Source: an uncultured Eubacterium sp.
GTDB lineage: Bacteria; Bacillota; Clostridia; Lachnospirales; Lachnospiraceae
DNA: 51,040 nucleotides
Direction of reading: 5' to 3'
NCBI GenBank assembly: GCA_945920185.1
Contig: CAMEJP010000007.1
Location: 1 to 51,040 of the forward strand
Under the pieces are notes generated by a model, which worked only from the letters and a program-made list of their open reading frames with translations, did not search any database and was not told the origin of the DNA. The translations under genes were made by a program, and so were the position numbers. Positions 16,983 through 24,951 of this stretch are shown here, piece after piece. Numbering within the stretch: position 1 is the stretch's first letter; each line of letters begins with the position of its first letter.

Positions 16983-17073
16983 TGGGTAGGCTTCGCCATT
17001 TTGGCTCTTTTAAAGAGTCAAACCCACACAGCACTTTATTACATCCGACACACGAAAACGCGGCGAAGCGACG
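16983..17073 (-). promoter_or_regulatory. Structured leader RNA of the loaP operon, candidate antitermination element
   Basis: In the roughly 145-nt leader, TGGGT (17022-17026) pairs with ACCCA (16983-16987). That stem encloses a hairpin (TTGACTCTTT/AAAGAGCCAA, 17001-17021, one mismatch) and a small hairpin GGC-GAA-GCC (16989-16997), a three-way junction. Upstream, GCTTCGCC (17062-17069) is exactly complementary to GGCGAAGC (16990-16997), so a competing long-range helix is possible. Position and mutually exclusive pairing suggest a LoaP recognition or attenuation element. Confidence 0.5.
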
Positions 17074-17113
17074 ATTTCCATATGTTGAAATTTGTCATTT
17101 AAAATCATTTTTG

Positions 17114-17142
17114 ATTCTACCACTATTTGCATTAATTGTCAA
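17114..17142 (-). promoter_or_regulatory. Strong promoter of the polysaccharide operon
   Basis: Minus strand TTGACA (17137-17142), 17-nt spacer, TAGAAT (17114-17119): a near-consensus housekeeping promoter between the LCP gene stop and loaP. Transcription would start near 17107. Confidence 0.8.
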
Positions 17143-17178
17143 TGTCGGCAAGGCTTCCAAATACAGGAACAAATATTT

Positions 17179-18822
17179 TTACCGTAGCACTGACCATATT
17201 ACTTCCTTTGCGGCATTTATGCTGTCCTGGTCAGGAAGCACAACGCTTAAATCCCAGCCCTGCATTGAGAAACATTCTCTTGTTCCTCCGCTTCCTCCTA
17301 CAGACTGTCTTGTGATGGTCCATTTTGCACCGTCGTTAAGTTGCATCTTTACCATGGATGTAATCTCGTCCATAGTCATATTTGTCTGAACGCAGTCTGA
17401 CAGGGTGTTTACAAGATTGAGGAAGTTAGGGAGTACCGCAGGAGATATACATTTATTAATCATTGCCTCTATGAGAGCCATCTGATTTCTTCCGCGCTGA
17501 TGGTCTCCTGCCGCAAAAGCGTATCTCTCACGCGCAAAGTATAATGCCTGAGTTCCGGAGGTTATCGTGTTGTATCCCTGAACAAAATTGTAACCGCCTG
17601 AACTGAATTCATAGTCTGAGTACACTTCAAAACTTCCCAGTGCATTTACTATATTCACGAAGGAAGTGAAATTTATTCTTGCATAGTAATCTATGCTTAC
17701 GCCGTATATGTTTTCTATGGTTGCAACGCTCGTCCACACGCCGTAATTGCCTGCGTGCGTAAGCTTATCCCTCCAATCTCCGTACGTTACGCCCGGAATA
17801 GGCACATAGTAGTCACGAGGCGTATTTGTAAGGACTATCTGCTTGGTCTTTGGATTGACCGTAACAAGTATGTTTACATCGCTTCGGCTTCTGCCTGCAA
17901 GGCTTCCGTAAGCGTCAATTCCTGAAATCAGTATGTTAAAACACCGGTCGGTTATAGGTCCTTTGCTTGCGTTGTCAACGGTATTGTCACCGCCTATATA
18001 TCCGCCTCCGCCCGGAGTATTAGGGTCCCTTGAAGGGTCATATACATATTCGGGATTGCTAAGGTCATCATTTTCTTTTCGGGTCTCTTCCTCTTTCGGA
18101 GGTTCCGTACCCGGTTCTTCCGTAGGTTTTGTGGAAGGTTCTTTGTCAGCATTTTCCTGCTTGTCTTCAATAAGCGTCCTTACCTCTATGCTCTCAATCA
18201 CCCTAACACTGTCTGCATATGTATCTATTGCCTCTTCTATTATGCTGTCAAAGGAAGCGTTGTAGAGAATGGCATCCTCGCTGTCATTATAGAGTGCCTT
18301 GACAAGCTGACCCATTCCTTCGTATTCGTTCACTGAAAATGTTACTTTTCCTCTTGTCTCAAGCTCCTCTAAAGCCTTGTTGACAGCTTCGGCATTATTC
18401 ATGCTCTTTACGACTCCCACATTTTTGCCTTTAAGGTCGGCTGCCTCATTAATCCCGCTGTCTTTCTTAACCACAAGAATATATGTATCCACGTCATAAT
18501 TTTCTGTCGAAATGTTTTCGAGCATTTTCATGGCATGATGTCCGTAAAAGCATACTGCAATAAGCAGTGCGGACACAAGTACGGAAAGTACCTTTCCGGG
18601 TATGTGGGAATACCTAAACATATTGAGAAGGCAGGAAATAAGCACTGCTGCCGCAAGGCTTACCCCCAACATCACTACATACCTGTCCGGCAAAACTCCC
18701 ATTTTCACTATATAGCAGAATGCTGCCACGCATATAAAAAGCTCGGCAGCAATGAATATACTGTCTGCAATCAGTCTCTTTTTTCGACCCTTATATGTGA
18801 GGCGTTCTATCACTTTGTTCAT
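17179..18822 (-). CDS. LytR-CpsA-Psr (LCP) family protein with a periplasmic-binding-like insert
   Basis: A 547-residue membrane protein. Three N-terminal hydrophobic helices (about residues 18-105) precede an extracellular domain resembling a solute-binding fold (TYILVVKKDSGINEAADLKGKNVGVVK, about 140-250). A low-complexity Thr/Pro/Glu linker follows, then the LCP domain from about 300 (ILISGIDAYG, GRSRSDVNIL, TNTPRDYYVPIPG, YARINFTSFVNIV), with the Arg/Asp residues that bind pyrophosphate lipids. LCP enzymes transfer undecaprenyl-linked polymers to peptidoglycan, so this is the likely attachment enzyme for the neighbouring operon. The start at 18822 has GGAGG eight bases upstream; an ATG five codons earlier overlaps that site. 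Confidence 0.9.
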   Translation of the reverse strand: MNKVIERLTYKGRKKRLIADSIFIAAELFICVAAFCYIVKMGVLPDRYVVMLGVSLAAAVLISCLLNMFRYSHIPGKVLSVLVSALLIAVCFYGHHAMKMLENISTENYDVDTYILVVKKDSGINEAADLKGKNVGVVKSMNNAEAVNKALEELETRGKVTFSVNEYEGMGQLVKALYNDSEDAILYNASFDSIIEEAIDTYADSVRVIESIEVRTLIEDKQENADKEPSTKPTEEPGTEPPKEEETRKENDDLSNPEYVYDPSRDPNTPGGGGYIGGDNTVDNASKGPITDRCFNILISGIDAYGSLAGRSRSDVNILVTVNPKTKQIVLTNTPRDYYVPIPGVTYGDWRDKLTHAGNYGVWTSVATIENIYGVSIDYYARINFTSFVNIVNALGSFEVYSDYEFSSGGYNFVQGYNTITSGTQALYFARERYAFAAGDHQRGRNQMALIEAMINKCISPAVLPNFLNLVNTLSDCVQTNMTMDEITSMVKMQLNDGAKWTITRQSVGGSGGTRECFSMQGWDLSVVLPDQDSINAAKEVIWSVLR

Positions 18823-18910
18823 CACTTTTTCCTCCATTTGCTGCTTGTGTGCATCCTTAGCTGAGTGCTTTTGTGTAATAGAAAATCAGAAGAACTTTCC
18901 TAATTGCACA

Positions 18911-18937
18911 AAGACAGCCCGAAAACTCGGACTGTCC
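18911..18937 (-). terminator. Terminator after rpsR
   Basis: Minus strand GGACAGTCCGA-GTTT-TCGGGCTGTC followed by TTTG: a stable GC-rich stem 13 nt after the rpsR stop codon. The T-run is short, so some read-through into the LCP gene is possible; no clear promoter was seen between 18823 and 18910. Confidence 0.65.
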
Positions 18938-18949
18938 TTTAATTAGTAA

Positions 18950-19228
18950 TTAGTCTAATGTGTATGGCATCAACGCAATATGTCTTGCACGCTTAACAGC
19001 TACTGTAAGAGCTCTCTGATGCTTTGCACAGTTACCTGTGATTCTTCTAGGAAGAATTTTGCCTCTCTCTGATACATATCTCTTAAGCTTGTTAACGTCC
19101 TTGTAATCGATTGTGTTATCCTTTGTTCCACAGAATACGCAAACTTTCTTTCTTCTGCGGATAGGTCTCTTCTTCATACCTGCGTCGCTTCTATCTGCTG
19201 CCTTGTCCTTTACGTTTGTACCTGGCAT
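18950..19228 (-). CDS. rpsR: 30S ribosomal protein S18
   Basis: A 92-residue basic protein. The conserved S18 core is plain: [25 protein letters not shown], then [26 protein letters not shown] upstream together with NCAKH gives a zinc-binding C+ form. It binds with S6 to the 16S rRNA central domain in the platform of the 30S subunit. The N-terminal extension ([14 protein letters not shown]) is a little longer than in B. subtilis. Third gene of the classical rpsF-ssb-rpsR operon. Confidence 0.97.
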   Translation of the reverse strand: MPGTNVKDKAADRSDAGMKKRPIRRRKKVCVFCGTKDNTIDYKDVNKLKRYVSERGKILPRRITGNCAKHQRALTVAVKRARHIALMPYTLD

Positions 19229-19250
19229 ACCAATTTACCTCCTTTTTGGT

Positions 19251-19694
19251 CTAGTTAAATGGCAGTCCCTCGTCCTCAACGCTGTCAGGAATATTCATAA
19301 ATCCATCTCCTGCTGCGTCCGGTGTAGGTCTGCTTGGTGTATAATCACCTGCTGATGAGTTAGCCTTACTCTCGGCAAACTCTGTTTCATCAACGATAAT
19401 ATCGGTCGTATAGACTCTTACGCCGTCCTTATTTGTGTAGCTGCCGGTCTGAATCCTTCCCGTAACAACTATCTTTGTACCCTGGTGAAGATATCCCTCT
19501 GCGAAATCTGCTCCTCTTCCGAAGGCTACGCATGGAATAAAATCTGCAGTCTGCTGTCCGTTTCCGGAATTTCTGCTGCCTCTTCTGTCAACTGCCAGTG
19601 TATATCTGGCAATCTTCATGGAATCGTCACCGTTCTGTGATTGTCTAATCTCTGGGTCCCTTGTAAGTCTTCCCATAAGTATAACTTTGTTCAT
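19251..19694 (-). CDS. ssb: Single-stranded DNA-binding protein
   Basis: A 147-residue SSB. The OB fold runs from MNKVILMGRLTRDPEIRQSQ to about residue 105 (VTGRIQTGSYTNKDGVRVYTTDIIVDE). A short flexible region leads to an acidic tip EDEGLPFN. Canonical SSB tails end exactly in -PF, whose terminal carboxylate contacts partner proteins; here one Asn follows. It protects single-stranded DNA in replication and repair. It sits between rpsF and rpsR as in most Firmicutes and is presumably co-expressed with them. Confidence 0.96.
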   Translation of the reverse strand: MNKVILMGRLTRDPEIRQSQNGDDSMKIARYTLAVDRRGSRNSGNGQQTADFIPCVAFGRGADFAEGYLHQGTKIVVTGRIQTGSYTNKDGVRVYTTDIIVDETEFAESKANSSAGDYTPSRPTPDAAGDGFMNIPDSVEDEGLPFN

Positions 19695-19758
19695 AGCTTT
19701 CTCTCCTATCTATATAACCTGTCAGGCTAATCGAACGAGTGCCAGAAACTTTCGAGTC

Positions 19759-20049
19759 TTACTCTTCGTCTAATCTTACGCACAAGAATCTCATAACATC
19801 TTCCATAATACGAACCATCTTCTCTACCTCTGCAGGGCAGCTTGAATCTGACTCGAACTGTATGAAATAGTAGAAGCCTTCCTTCTGGTGCTGAATCTCG
19901 TAAGCAAGTCTCTTCTTGCCAACTTCATCAACGTTAGTAACATTACCACCGAAACGAGTGATGTACTCTTTTACCTTCTCGATAGTGTTGTTTCTAGCTT
20001 CATCTTCGATTTTTGCACTAACAATAACTGTCATTTCATACTTGTTCAT
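19759..20049 (-). CDS. rpsF: 30S ribosomal protein S6
   Basis: A 96-residue ribosomal protein beginning MNKYEMTVIVSAKIEDE, with the conserved VDEVGKKRLAYEIQHQKEGFYYFIQFE segment and the C-terminal VMRFLCVRLDEE. It pairs with S18 in the 30S platform. The start at 20049 follows AGGAGGT by ten bases; an upstream in-frame GTG would overlap the ribosome binding site. First gene of rpsF-ssb-rpsR with its own promoter at 20123-20151 and a hairpin leader at 20077-20095 that may bind the S6:S18 complex. Confidence 0.96.
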   Translation of the reverse strand: MNKYEMTVIVSAKIEDEARNNTIEKVKEYITRFGGNVTNVDEVGKKRLAYEIQHQKEGFYYFIQFESDSSCPAEVEKMVRIMEDVMRFLCVRLDEE

Positions 20050-20076
20050 GCTGTATCGCACCTCCTTCTGGTCTTT

Positions 20077-20095
20077 TTGGCCCCTTTCGGAGCAA
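20077..20095 (-). promoter_or_regulatory. rpsF: Hairpin in the rpsF leader, candidate S6:S18 autoregulatory site
   Basis: Minus strand TTGCTCC-GAAA-GGGGCCAA folds into a stem with a single bulged C and a GNRA tetraloop just upstream of the rpsF ribosome binding site. S6:S18 complexes are known to repress rpsF operons by binding a leader stem with a CCG element. I see a hairpin in the right place but cannot prove the full motif. Confidence 0.4.
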
Positions 20096-20122
20096 GGATT
20101 AAATAATATATCACGAATTGAT

Positions 20123-20151
20123 ATTTTATCATAGGGTTATCCAAAATGCAA
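20123..20151 (-). promoter_or_regulatory. Promoter of rpsF-ssb-rpsR
   Basis: Minus strand TTGCAT (20146-20151), 17-nt spacer, TAAAAT (20123-20128) with an extended TG one base before the -10 box. Confidence 0.75.
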
Positions 20152-20161
20152 GAAGTTTTTA

Positions 20162-20190
20162 TGGTTATTTTTGAAAAAATGTGATAAAAT
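20162..20190 (+). promoter_or_regulatory. Weak candidate promoter for the Sir2 gene
   Basis: TGGTTA (20162-20167), 17-nt spacer, TGA-TAAAAT (20185-20190, extended -10). Divergent to the rpsF promoter. The -35 box is poor. Confidence 0.4.
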
Positions 20191-20277
20191 GATGTCAAGG
20201 GTCAAACATGAGTAAGCAGCGGAGCAATTCGCAGGCATCATTTAAAACAGCGCCTCCGGGCAGAAAGGTAAGGACAT

Positions 20278-21000
20278 ATGGAAAATAAGTACGAAGAATT
20301 TGTATCTCTTATCAACAGCAGCAATAACATTGTGTTCTTTGGCGGTGCAGGCGTGTCGACCGAAAGCGGCATACCTGATTTCAGAAGCGTTGACGGGCTG
20401 TATAACCAGAAGTATGATTACCCTCCCGAAACCATTTTAAGCCACAGCTTTTACCGTACAAGACCTTCTGACTTTTTTAAATTTTACAGGGACAAGATGA
20501 TATACAAAGACGCTCTCCCGGGCATTACTCACAAAGCACTTGCCCGCCTTGAAGAACTTGGTCGTTTAAAGGGTGTTATAACTCAGAATATAGACGGTCT
20601 TCATCAGCTCGCAGGAAGCAAATGTGTCATAGAACTTCACGGCTCCGTACTCAGAAACTACTGTGAAAAATGTCATACCTTTTATACGGTGGATGAGATC
20701 ATTGCCTCAGAAGACATACCAAGATGCTCCTGCGGCGGCATAATAAAGCCTGACGTGGTGCTGTACGAAGAATCCTTAAAGACATCAGATATAGAAACTG
20801 CCGTTTCCCTCATAAGAAATGCGGACGTTCTCATAGTAGGCGGCACTTCTCTCGGCGTCTATCCTGCCGCCGGACTTATAGATTATTACAGTGGTGACAA
20901 GCTCATTCTCATAAACAAGAGCGTCACTCCGTATGATAACAGGGCAAACCTTCTCATTCACGACAGTCTGGGAAATGTATTTTCAAAATTATCATTATAG
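20278..21000 (+). CDS. cobB: NAD-dependent protein deacylase, Sir2 family
   Basis: A 240-residue class U/III sirtuin that removes acyl groups from protein lysines, consuming NAD. All motifs are present: GAGVSTESGIPDFRS (about residues 23-37), TQNIDGLH (about 100), the catalytic His in ELHGS (about 122), four zinc cysteines in CEKC...CSCGG, and GGTSLGVYPAAGL for NAD binding. Length and order fit the bacterial enzyme. AAGGACAT precedes the ATG. The DUF951 gene follows after about 50 bp in the same direction. Confidence 0.95.
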   Translation: MENKYEEFVSLINSSNNIVFFGGAGVSTESGIPDFRSVDGLYNQKYDYPPETILSHSFYRTRPSDFFKFYRDKMIYKDALPGITHKALARLEELGRLKGVITQNIDGLHQLAGSKCVIELHGSVLRNYCEKCHTFYTVDEIIASEDIPRCSCGGIIKPDVVLYEESLKTSDIETAVSLIRNADVLIVGGTSLGVYPAAGLIDYYSGDKLILINKSVTPYDNRANLLIHDSLGNVFSKLSL

Positions 21001-21050
21001 CGGTGCATTCTTTCGCTAACGCTTCAGAATGTTCAGAATGTGAGGTAAAG

Positions 21051-21230
21051 ATGGAAATCAATGTAAACGATATTTTAAAACTTAAAAAGCCACACCCCTG
21101 CGGCAGCACTGAATGGCGCGTCATACGAACTGGCGCAGACATAAAGCTCAAATGCCTTGGCTGTGACCATATGGTTATGCTCCCCCGTCAGACCGTTGAA
21201 AAGAGCGTAAAGTCTGTACGCTCCTGTTGA
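21051..21230 (+). CDS. DUF951 family protein
   Basis: A 59-residue protein. The pattern VNDILKLKKPHPCGSTEWRV, then IKLKCLGCDHMVMLPR, is the typical DUF951 sequence, a small protein with Cys residues (CG...CLGC) that may bind a metal or nucleic acid; its function is not known. In many Firmicutes it lies near rpsF/ychF or chromosome-partition genes, which agrees with rpsF close by. The start at 21051 has GAGGT five bases before it; the longer frame from 21003 lacks such a site. Confidence 0.85.
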   Translation: MEINVNDILKLKKPHPCGSTEWRVIRTGADIKLKCLGCDHMVMLPRQTVEKSVKSVRSC

Positions 21231-21255
21231 AAAGTAAAATAGAAAATGCTATAAT
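21227..21255 (+). promoter_or_regulatory. Promoter of the PocR-type signalling gene
   Basis: TTGAAA (21227-21232), 17-nt spacer, TATAAT (21250-21255). The -35 box overlaps the stop codon of the DUF951 gene. Confidence 0.75.
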
Positions 21256-21298
21256 ATTTGATATATTAGTTGTTCAATACTAAAAGGAGATGATACTT

Positions 21299-22078
21299 AT
21301 GGATTTAAAAGAATACGTCGATTTTGACGCTCTGTGGCAGCTTCAGGAGAATTTTGCCCTTTCTACCGGACTTTCCGCAGTTACGTTGGACGCAAAAGGA
21401 AACAGTCTTACTTCTGTTTCAAATTCCTGTGCATTTGCTGTAAAGTATGACAAGCTGTGCAAAGAAGATGATGTAAAATATATTTTAAACGAAAACAATA
21501 TTAAGGTATACTACAACAGTACCGGTCTTTTGGAGTTTTCATGTGACCTGTACATAGAAGCCGACAAGGTTGCCACATTTTCAGGCGGACAGGTCTTTAC
21601 AAAAAAGGCAAACGATGATGAGCTTCTTGGTATGGCAAAATCGCTTCGTATAAACCCTGATGATTTTGTTTTAAATGCGAAGGCTGTTCCCGTGGTTGCG
21701 GAGCAGACAGTTATAAATGCCGCCAAGCTTGCCTCTGTTGCATTTACACAGTTTATCAATATGGCGTATATCAAATCTTTCAGTTCACACAGAATGAGCA
21801 TTCTTCACTCTGAGATAACTTCATCGCTTGACACCGTAGCAACAATTGACAAGCGTACAAAAGAGCTTGAAGCTATTGCCTCAAAGCAGAATATGCTTAC
21901 TCTAAATGCTACCATAGAAGCTGCCAGAGCAGGTGATGCAGGTGTAGGATTTGCCGTAGTTGCAAAACATATGGGTGAGCTTTCAAGAAAATCCTCTGAG
22001 ATATACAAGGATATAAAGAGCGCTTCCGACACTATTTCAAAGTCGATAAACATAATGAATGACTCACTTTCAAAATAG
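21299..22078 (+). CDS. Soluble PocR sensory domain fused to a short chemoreceptor signalling domain
   Basis: A 259-residue cytoplasmic protein with no transmembrane segment. Residues 1-150 resemble PocR ligand-binding domains (LWQLQENFALSTGLSAVTLD, a Cys pair in the middle, FSGGQVF, FTQFINMAYIK). Residues 170-259 form the tip of a methyl-accepting chemotaxis protein (MLTLNATIEAARAGDAGVGFAVVAKHMGELSRKSSEI), which contacts CheA/CheW. The helical arms are far shorter than in normal receptors and no HAMP or methylation helices can be seen. The ATG at 21299 is preceded by AAGGAG at nine bases. It has its own promoter and terminator, so it is monocistronic. Confidence 0.82.
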   Translation: MDLKEYVDFDALWQLQENFALSTGLSAVTLDAKGNSLTSVSNSCAFAVKYDKLCKEDDVKYILNENNIKVYYNSTGLLEFSCDLYIEADKVATFSGGQVFTKKANDDELLGMAKSLRINPDDFVLNAKAVPVVAEQTVINAAKLASVAFTQFINMAYIKSFSSHRMSILHSEITSSLDTVATIDKRTKELEAIASKQNMLTLNATIEAARAGDAGVGFAVVAKHMGELSRKSSEIYKDIKSASDTISKSINIMNDSLSK

Positions 22079-22113
22079 AAAGTGCCGTCTGTTTCAGACT
22101 ATTGTATATGTTT

Positions 22114-22140
22114 AATGCCCCGTAAATTCGGGGCATTTTT
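22114..22140 (+). terminator. Strong terminator after the PocR-type gene
   Basis: AATGCCCCG-TAAATT-CGGGGCATT followed by TTT: a perfect 9-bp stem and a T-run. The convergent HAD gene ends 16 bp further on. Confidence 0.9.
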
Positions 22141-22155
22141 ATTAAACACAACTTA

Positions 22156-22959
22156 TCACAAAAAATACTTATTTACTATGTCTACGAGTCCGTCTTCGTC
22201 ATTTGTTCCGGTGATTACATCGGCCACTTCCTTAACCTCCGGCTTTGCATTTCCCATGGCAACGCCGACTCCGGCAAACTTTATCATGGACACGTCATTG
22301 TATCCGTCACCGCATGCAACCAAATCATCTTTTGTTATGCCAAGATAATCGCACAGCTTTTGAAGCGTTGCTGCCTTATCCACATTTTTTGGCATAATCT
22401 CCACAAAAAACGGCTCAGAACGGTATATGCTGAACTCCTCTCCAAATTCTTCCTGAAGTTTTAGCATAACTTCATATGCTACCTTATCAGGTGCAGTAAG
22501 GAGACATTTGTTTACGGGAAAATCCACATACTCTGCAAGATTATCGACCTGCTTTATAGGCAGACCGTTTATTCTGGCTTCAAGCTCCATATACTCGTCA
22601 ATCACGCTGTCCGTAAGCACTTCGTCACTGTCATACGTTACCATTCCGACAGGCATATCCTTAACATAGTCATGTATCTTTCGCACCGCACCATATGGGA
22701 GAGTCTGACTTGCTATTTCATCTCCCGTAACGCAATCCGTAAGCCTTGCCCCGTTAAAGGAAAGGAGGTAGCCGCCACGTTTTTCAAGCTCTAATTCATT
22801 TTTATATCTGTTAAGTCCCGGTGTAGGTCTTCCTGATGCAAGAACAATTTTGCAGCCCCTGTCACATGCGGACTTAAGGGCTGCAAGAGTATTATCTGTT
22901 ATGTTCTTTTTTGAATCAGTAAGCGTACCGTCAATATCTAATGCCAGTACCTTTTTCAT
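22156..22959 (-). CDS. Cof-type HAD-IIB family phosphatase
   Basis: A 267-residue haloacid-dehalogenase hydrolase. Motif I is DIDGTLTDS (Asp nucleophile near residue 7), motif II LASGRP, and the C-terminal motif IV CGDGYNDVSMIKFAG. A C2B cap lies between them. The family (Cof/YbjI/YidA) dephosphorylates sugar phosphates and related metabolites with low specificity. The gene follows transketolase with no gap, so the two are co-transcribed and the phosphatase may act on pentose/hexose phosphates; that link is inference. Confidence 0.93.
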   Translation of the reverse strand: MKKVLALDIDGTLTDSKKNITDNTLAALKSACDRGCKIVLASGRPTPGLNRYKNELELEKRGGYLLSFNGARLTDCVTGDEIASQTLPYGAVRKIHDYVKDMPVGMVTYDSDEVLTDSVIDEYMELEARINGLPIKQVDNLAEYVDFPVNKCLLTAPDKVAYEVMLKLQEEFGEEFSIYRSEPFFVEIMPKNVDKAATLQKLCDYLGITKDDLVACGDGYNDVSMIKFAGVGVAMGNAKPEVKEVADVITGTNDEDGLVDIVNKYFL

Positions 22960-24951
22960 CTATTCACACACTTTCTTGACTGTGTTAACCACATTTTCAA
23001 CCGTAAAACCAAAATGTTCAAAAAGCACATTTGCAGGACCGCTTGCGCCAAAGCTCTTCATGGTTACATAAGCTCCGTCAAGTCCCACGTACCTGCCCCA
23101 GCCAAAATCCGAAAGTGCCTCTACGGCAACTCTCTTTCTTACTGACTTTGGAAGCACGCTCTCCTTGTACTCCTCGCTCTGCTCCTCAAATACATCCATA
23201 GACGGCATACTTACTACTCTTACGTCTATGCCATCCTTGATAAGCTCCTGTTTTGCGTTTATGGCAAGTGATACTTCTGAACCTGATGCCATTATGATAG
23301 CGTCCGGTTCAGCCTTTGTGCTGTCTGCTATGATATATCCGCCCTTCAATGCGTCCCTGCTTGAGCCTTCAAGCTGAGGAAGATTCTGACGTGTGAGCAC
23401 AAGAGCCGTCGGTGTGGTCTTTGAGGTTACTGCGTAATACCATGCTGCTGCCGTCTCTGTGGCGTCTGCCGGTCTGTACACCGTAAAGTTTGGCATTGCC
23501 CTGAACATGGCAAGCTGCTCTATCGGTTCATGGGTAGGACCGTCCTCGCCGACTCCGATGCTGTCATGTGTCAGTACAAATGTAAGCGGAACGCCCATAA
23601 TTGATGAAAGTCTTGCCATAGGTTTAACATAGTCGCTGAATACAAAGAATGTAGCCACATATGCACGCAATCCTCCATGAAGCATCATACCGTTTCCGAT
23701 GGCAGTCATGGCTATCTCTCTTACACCGAAATGGAAATTACGTCCGCCTCTGTTGTCCTTTGAATAATCTCCGCAGTCAGTCATATTTGTCTTGTTAGAC
23801 GGTGCAAGGTCTGCAGAACCGCCGATAAGATTAGGAATAATGCCCTTAAGCTTATTAAGCATCTTTCCTGAAACATTTCTTGTAGCCTCTGCCTTGTCCT
23901 CATACTTCCAGAAGTCTTCATCATTCATAAGAGTATCGGCTACATCATAATTCATATATTTGTCCCAAAGCTCCTTCATGTCAGGGAACTTCTCGCAATA
24001 ATCGGCAAAAAGCTTATTCCATGCGTCATAGTCAGGCAATTTGCTGTCTGCAAGCTCCTTATAGTGAGCATAAACTGAATCAGGAACATAGAAAGGCTCT
24101 TTGCTCTCCCATCCAAGATTTTCCTTAAGTGCAAGAACATTTTCCTCGCCAAGCGGCTCTCCGTGTGCGCTTGCCTTGCCCTGCTTTGCGGGACAGCCGT
24201 ATCCAATCTGTGTCTTGACCATAATCATGCTCGGACGTTTTGTGTCAGCCTTAGCTTCCTCAATGGCAGCACCGATTGCAGCCAGGTCATTTCCGTCCTC
24301 CACAACAAGAGTCTGGAAACCGAACGCATCAAATCTTTTTCTCACGTCCTCGGTAAATGCTATATCAGTATTTCCCTCTATGGAAATATTGTTGGAATCA
24401 TAAAATACTATAAGTTTTCCAAGTCCTAATGTTCCCGCAAGCGAAAAACATTCTGATGAAATTCCTTCCATCATACAGCCGTCGCCGCCGAGTACATAGG
24501 TGTAATGGTCTACTATATCATAACCGTCCCTGTTAAATACGCTTGCCAAATGTGTTTCCGCAATCGCCATACCTACTGCCATACCCATACCTGCGCCAAG
24601 AGGTCCGGTTGTAGCCTCCACGCCCACCGTATGCTTATATTCAGGATGTCCCGGTGTCTTTGAACCAAGCTGTCTGAAATTCTTAAGGTCTTCTATTGAA
24701 AGGTCTCCGTAACCAAACAAATGTAACAAAGAATAAAGCAGCATAGAGCCATGTCCGCCGGAAAGGATAAACCTGTCTCTGTTAGCCCACTGTGGGTCTT
24801 TTGGATTATGCCTCATATGCTTTGCCCATAACTCATACGCTATTCCGGCACATCCAAGCGGTAATCCCGGATGTCCCGATTTTGCTTTCTGAATCGCGTC
24901 AGCCGACAGCACTCTTATGGCGTCAACTGACATTTTCTCGATGTTACTCAT
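22960..24951 (-). CDS. tkt: Transketolase
   Basis: A 663-residue full-length transketolase for the non-oxidative pentose phosphate pathway. The TPP-binding motif is GGDGCMMEG...NN (about residues 155-185). Others are [18 protein letters not shown] and the catalytic [15 protein letters not shown] (about 460-475). It exchanges two-carbon units between ketose and aldose phosphates using thiamine pyrophosphate. The ATG overlaps the end of the TPR/AAA-like gene by 8 bp with AGGAGG inside the upstream gene, so its expression is coupled to that gene and its promoter at 27887-27915. Confidence 0.97.
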   Translation of the reverse strand: MSNIEKMSVDAIRVLSADAIQKAKSGHPGLPLGCAGIAYELWAKHMRHNPKDPQWANRDRFILSGGHGSMLLYSLLHLFGYGDLSIEDLKNFRQLGSKTPGHPEYKHTVGVEATTGPLGAGMGMAVGMAIAETHLASVFNRDGYDIVDHYTYVLGGDGCMMEGISSECFSLAGTLGLGKLIVFYDSNNISIEGNTDIAFTEDVRKRFDAFGFQTLVVEDGNDLAAIGAAIEEAKADTKRPSMIMVKTQIGYGCPAKQGKASAHGEPLGEENVLALKENLGWESKEPFYVPDSVYAHYKELADSKLPDYDAWNKLFADYCEKFPDMKELWDKYMNYDVADTLMNDEDFWKYEDKAEATRNVSGKMLNKLKGIIPNLIGGSADLAPSNKTNMTDCGDYSKDNRGGRNFHFGVREIAMTAIGNGMMLHGGLRAYVATFFVFSDYVKPMARLSSIMGVPLTFVLTHDSIGVGEDGPTHEPIEQLAMFRAMPNFTVYRPADATETAAAWYYAVTSKTTPTALVLTRQNLPQLEGSSRDALKGGYIIADSTKAEPDAIIMASGSEVSLAINAKQELIKDGIDVRVVSMPSMDVFEEQSEEYKESVLPKSVRKRVAVEALSDFGWGRYVGLDGAYVTMKSFGASGPANVLFEHFGFTVENVVNTVKKVCE

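Noticed and set aside
16899-17389. Plus-strand open frames across the loaP leader region
   Set aside because: The region is explained by the minus-strand promoter, the leader RNA and the ends of loaP and the LCP gene.
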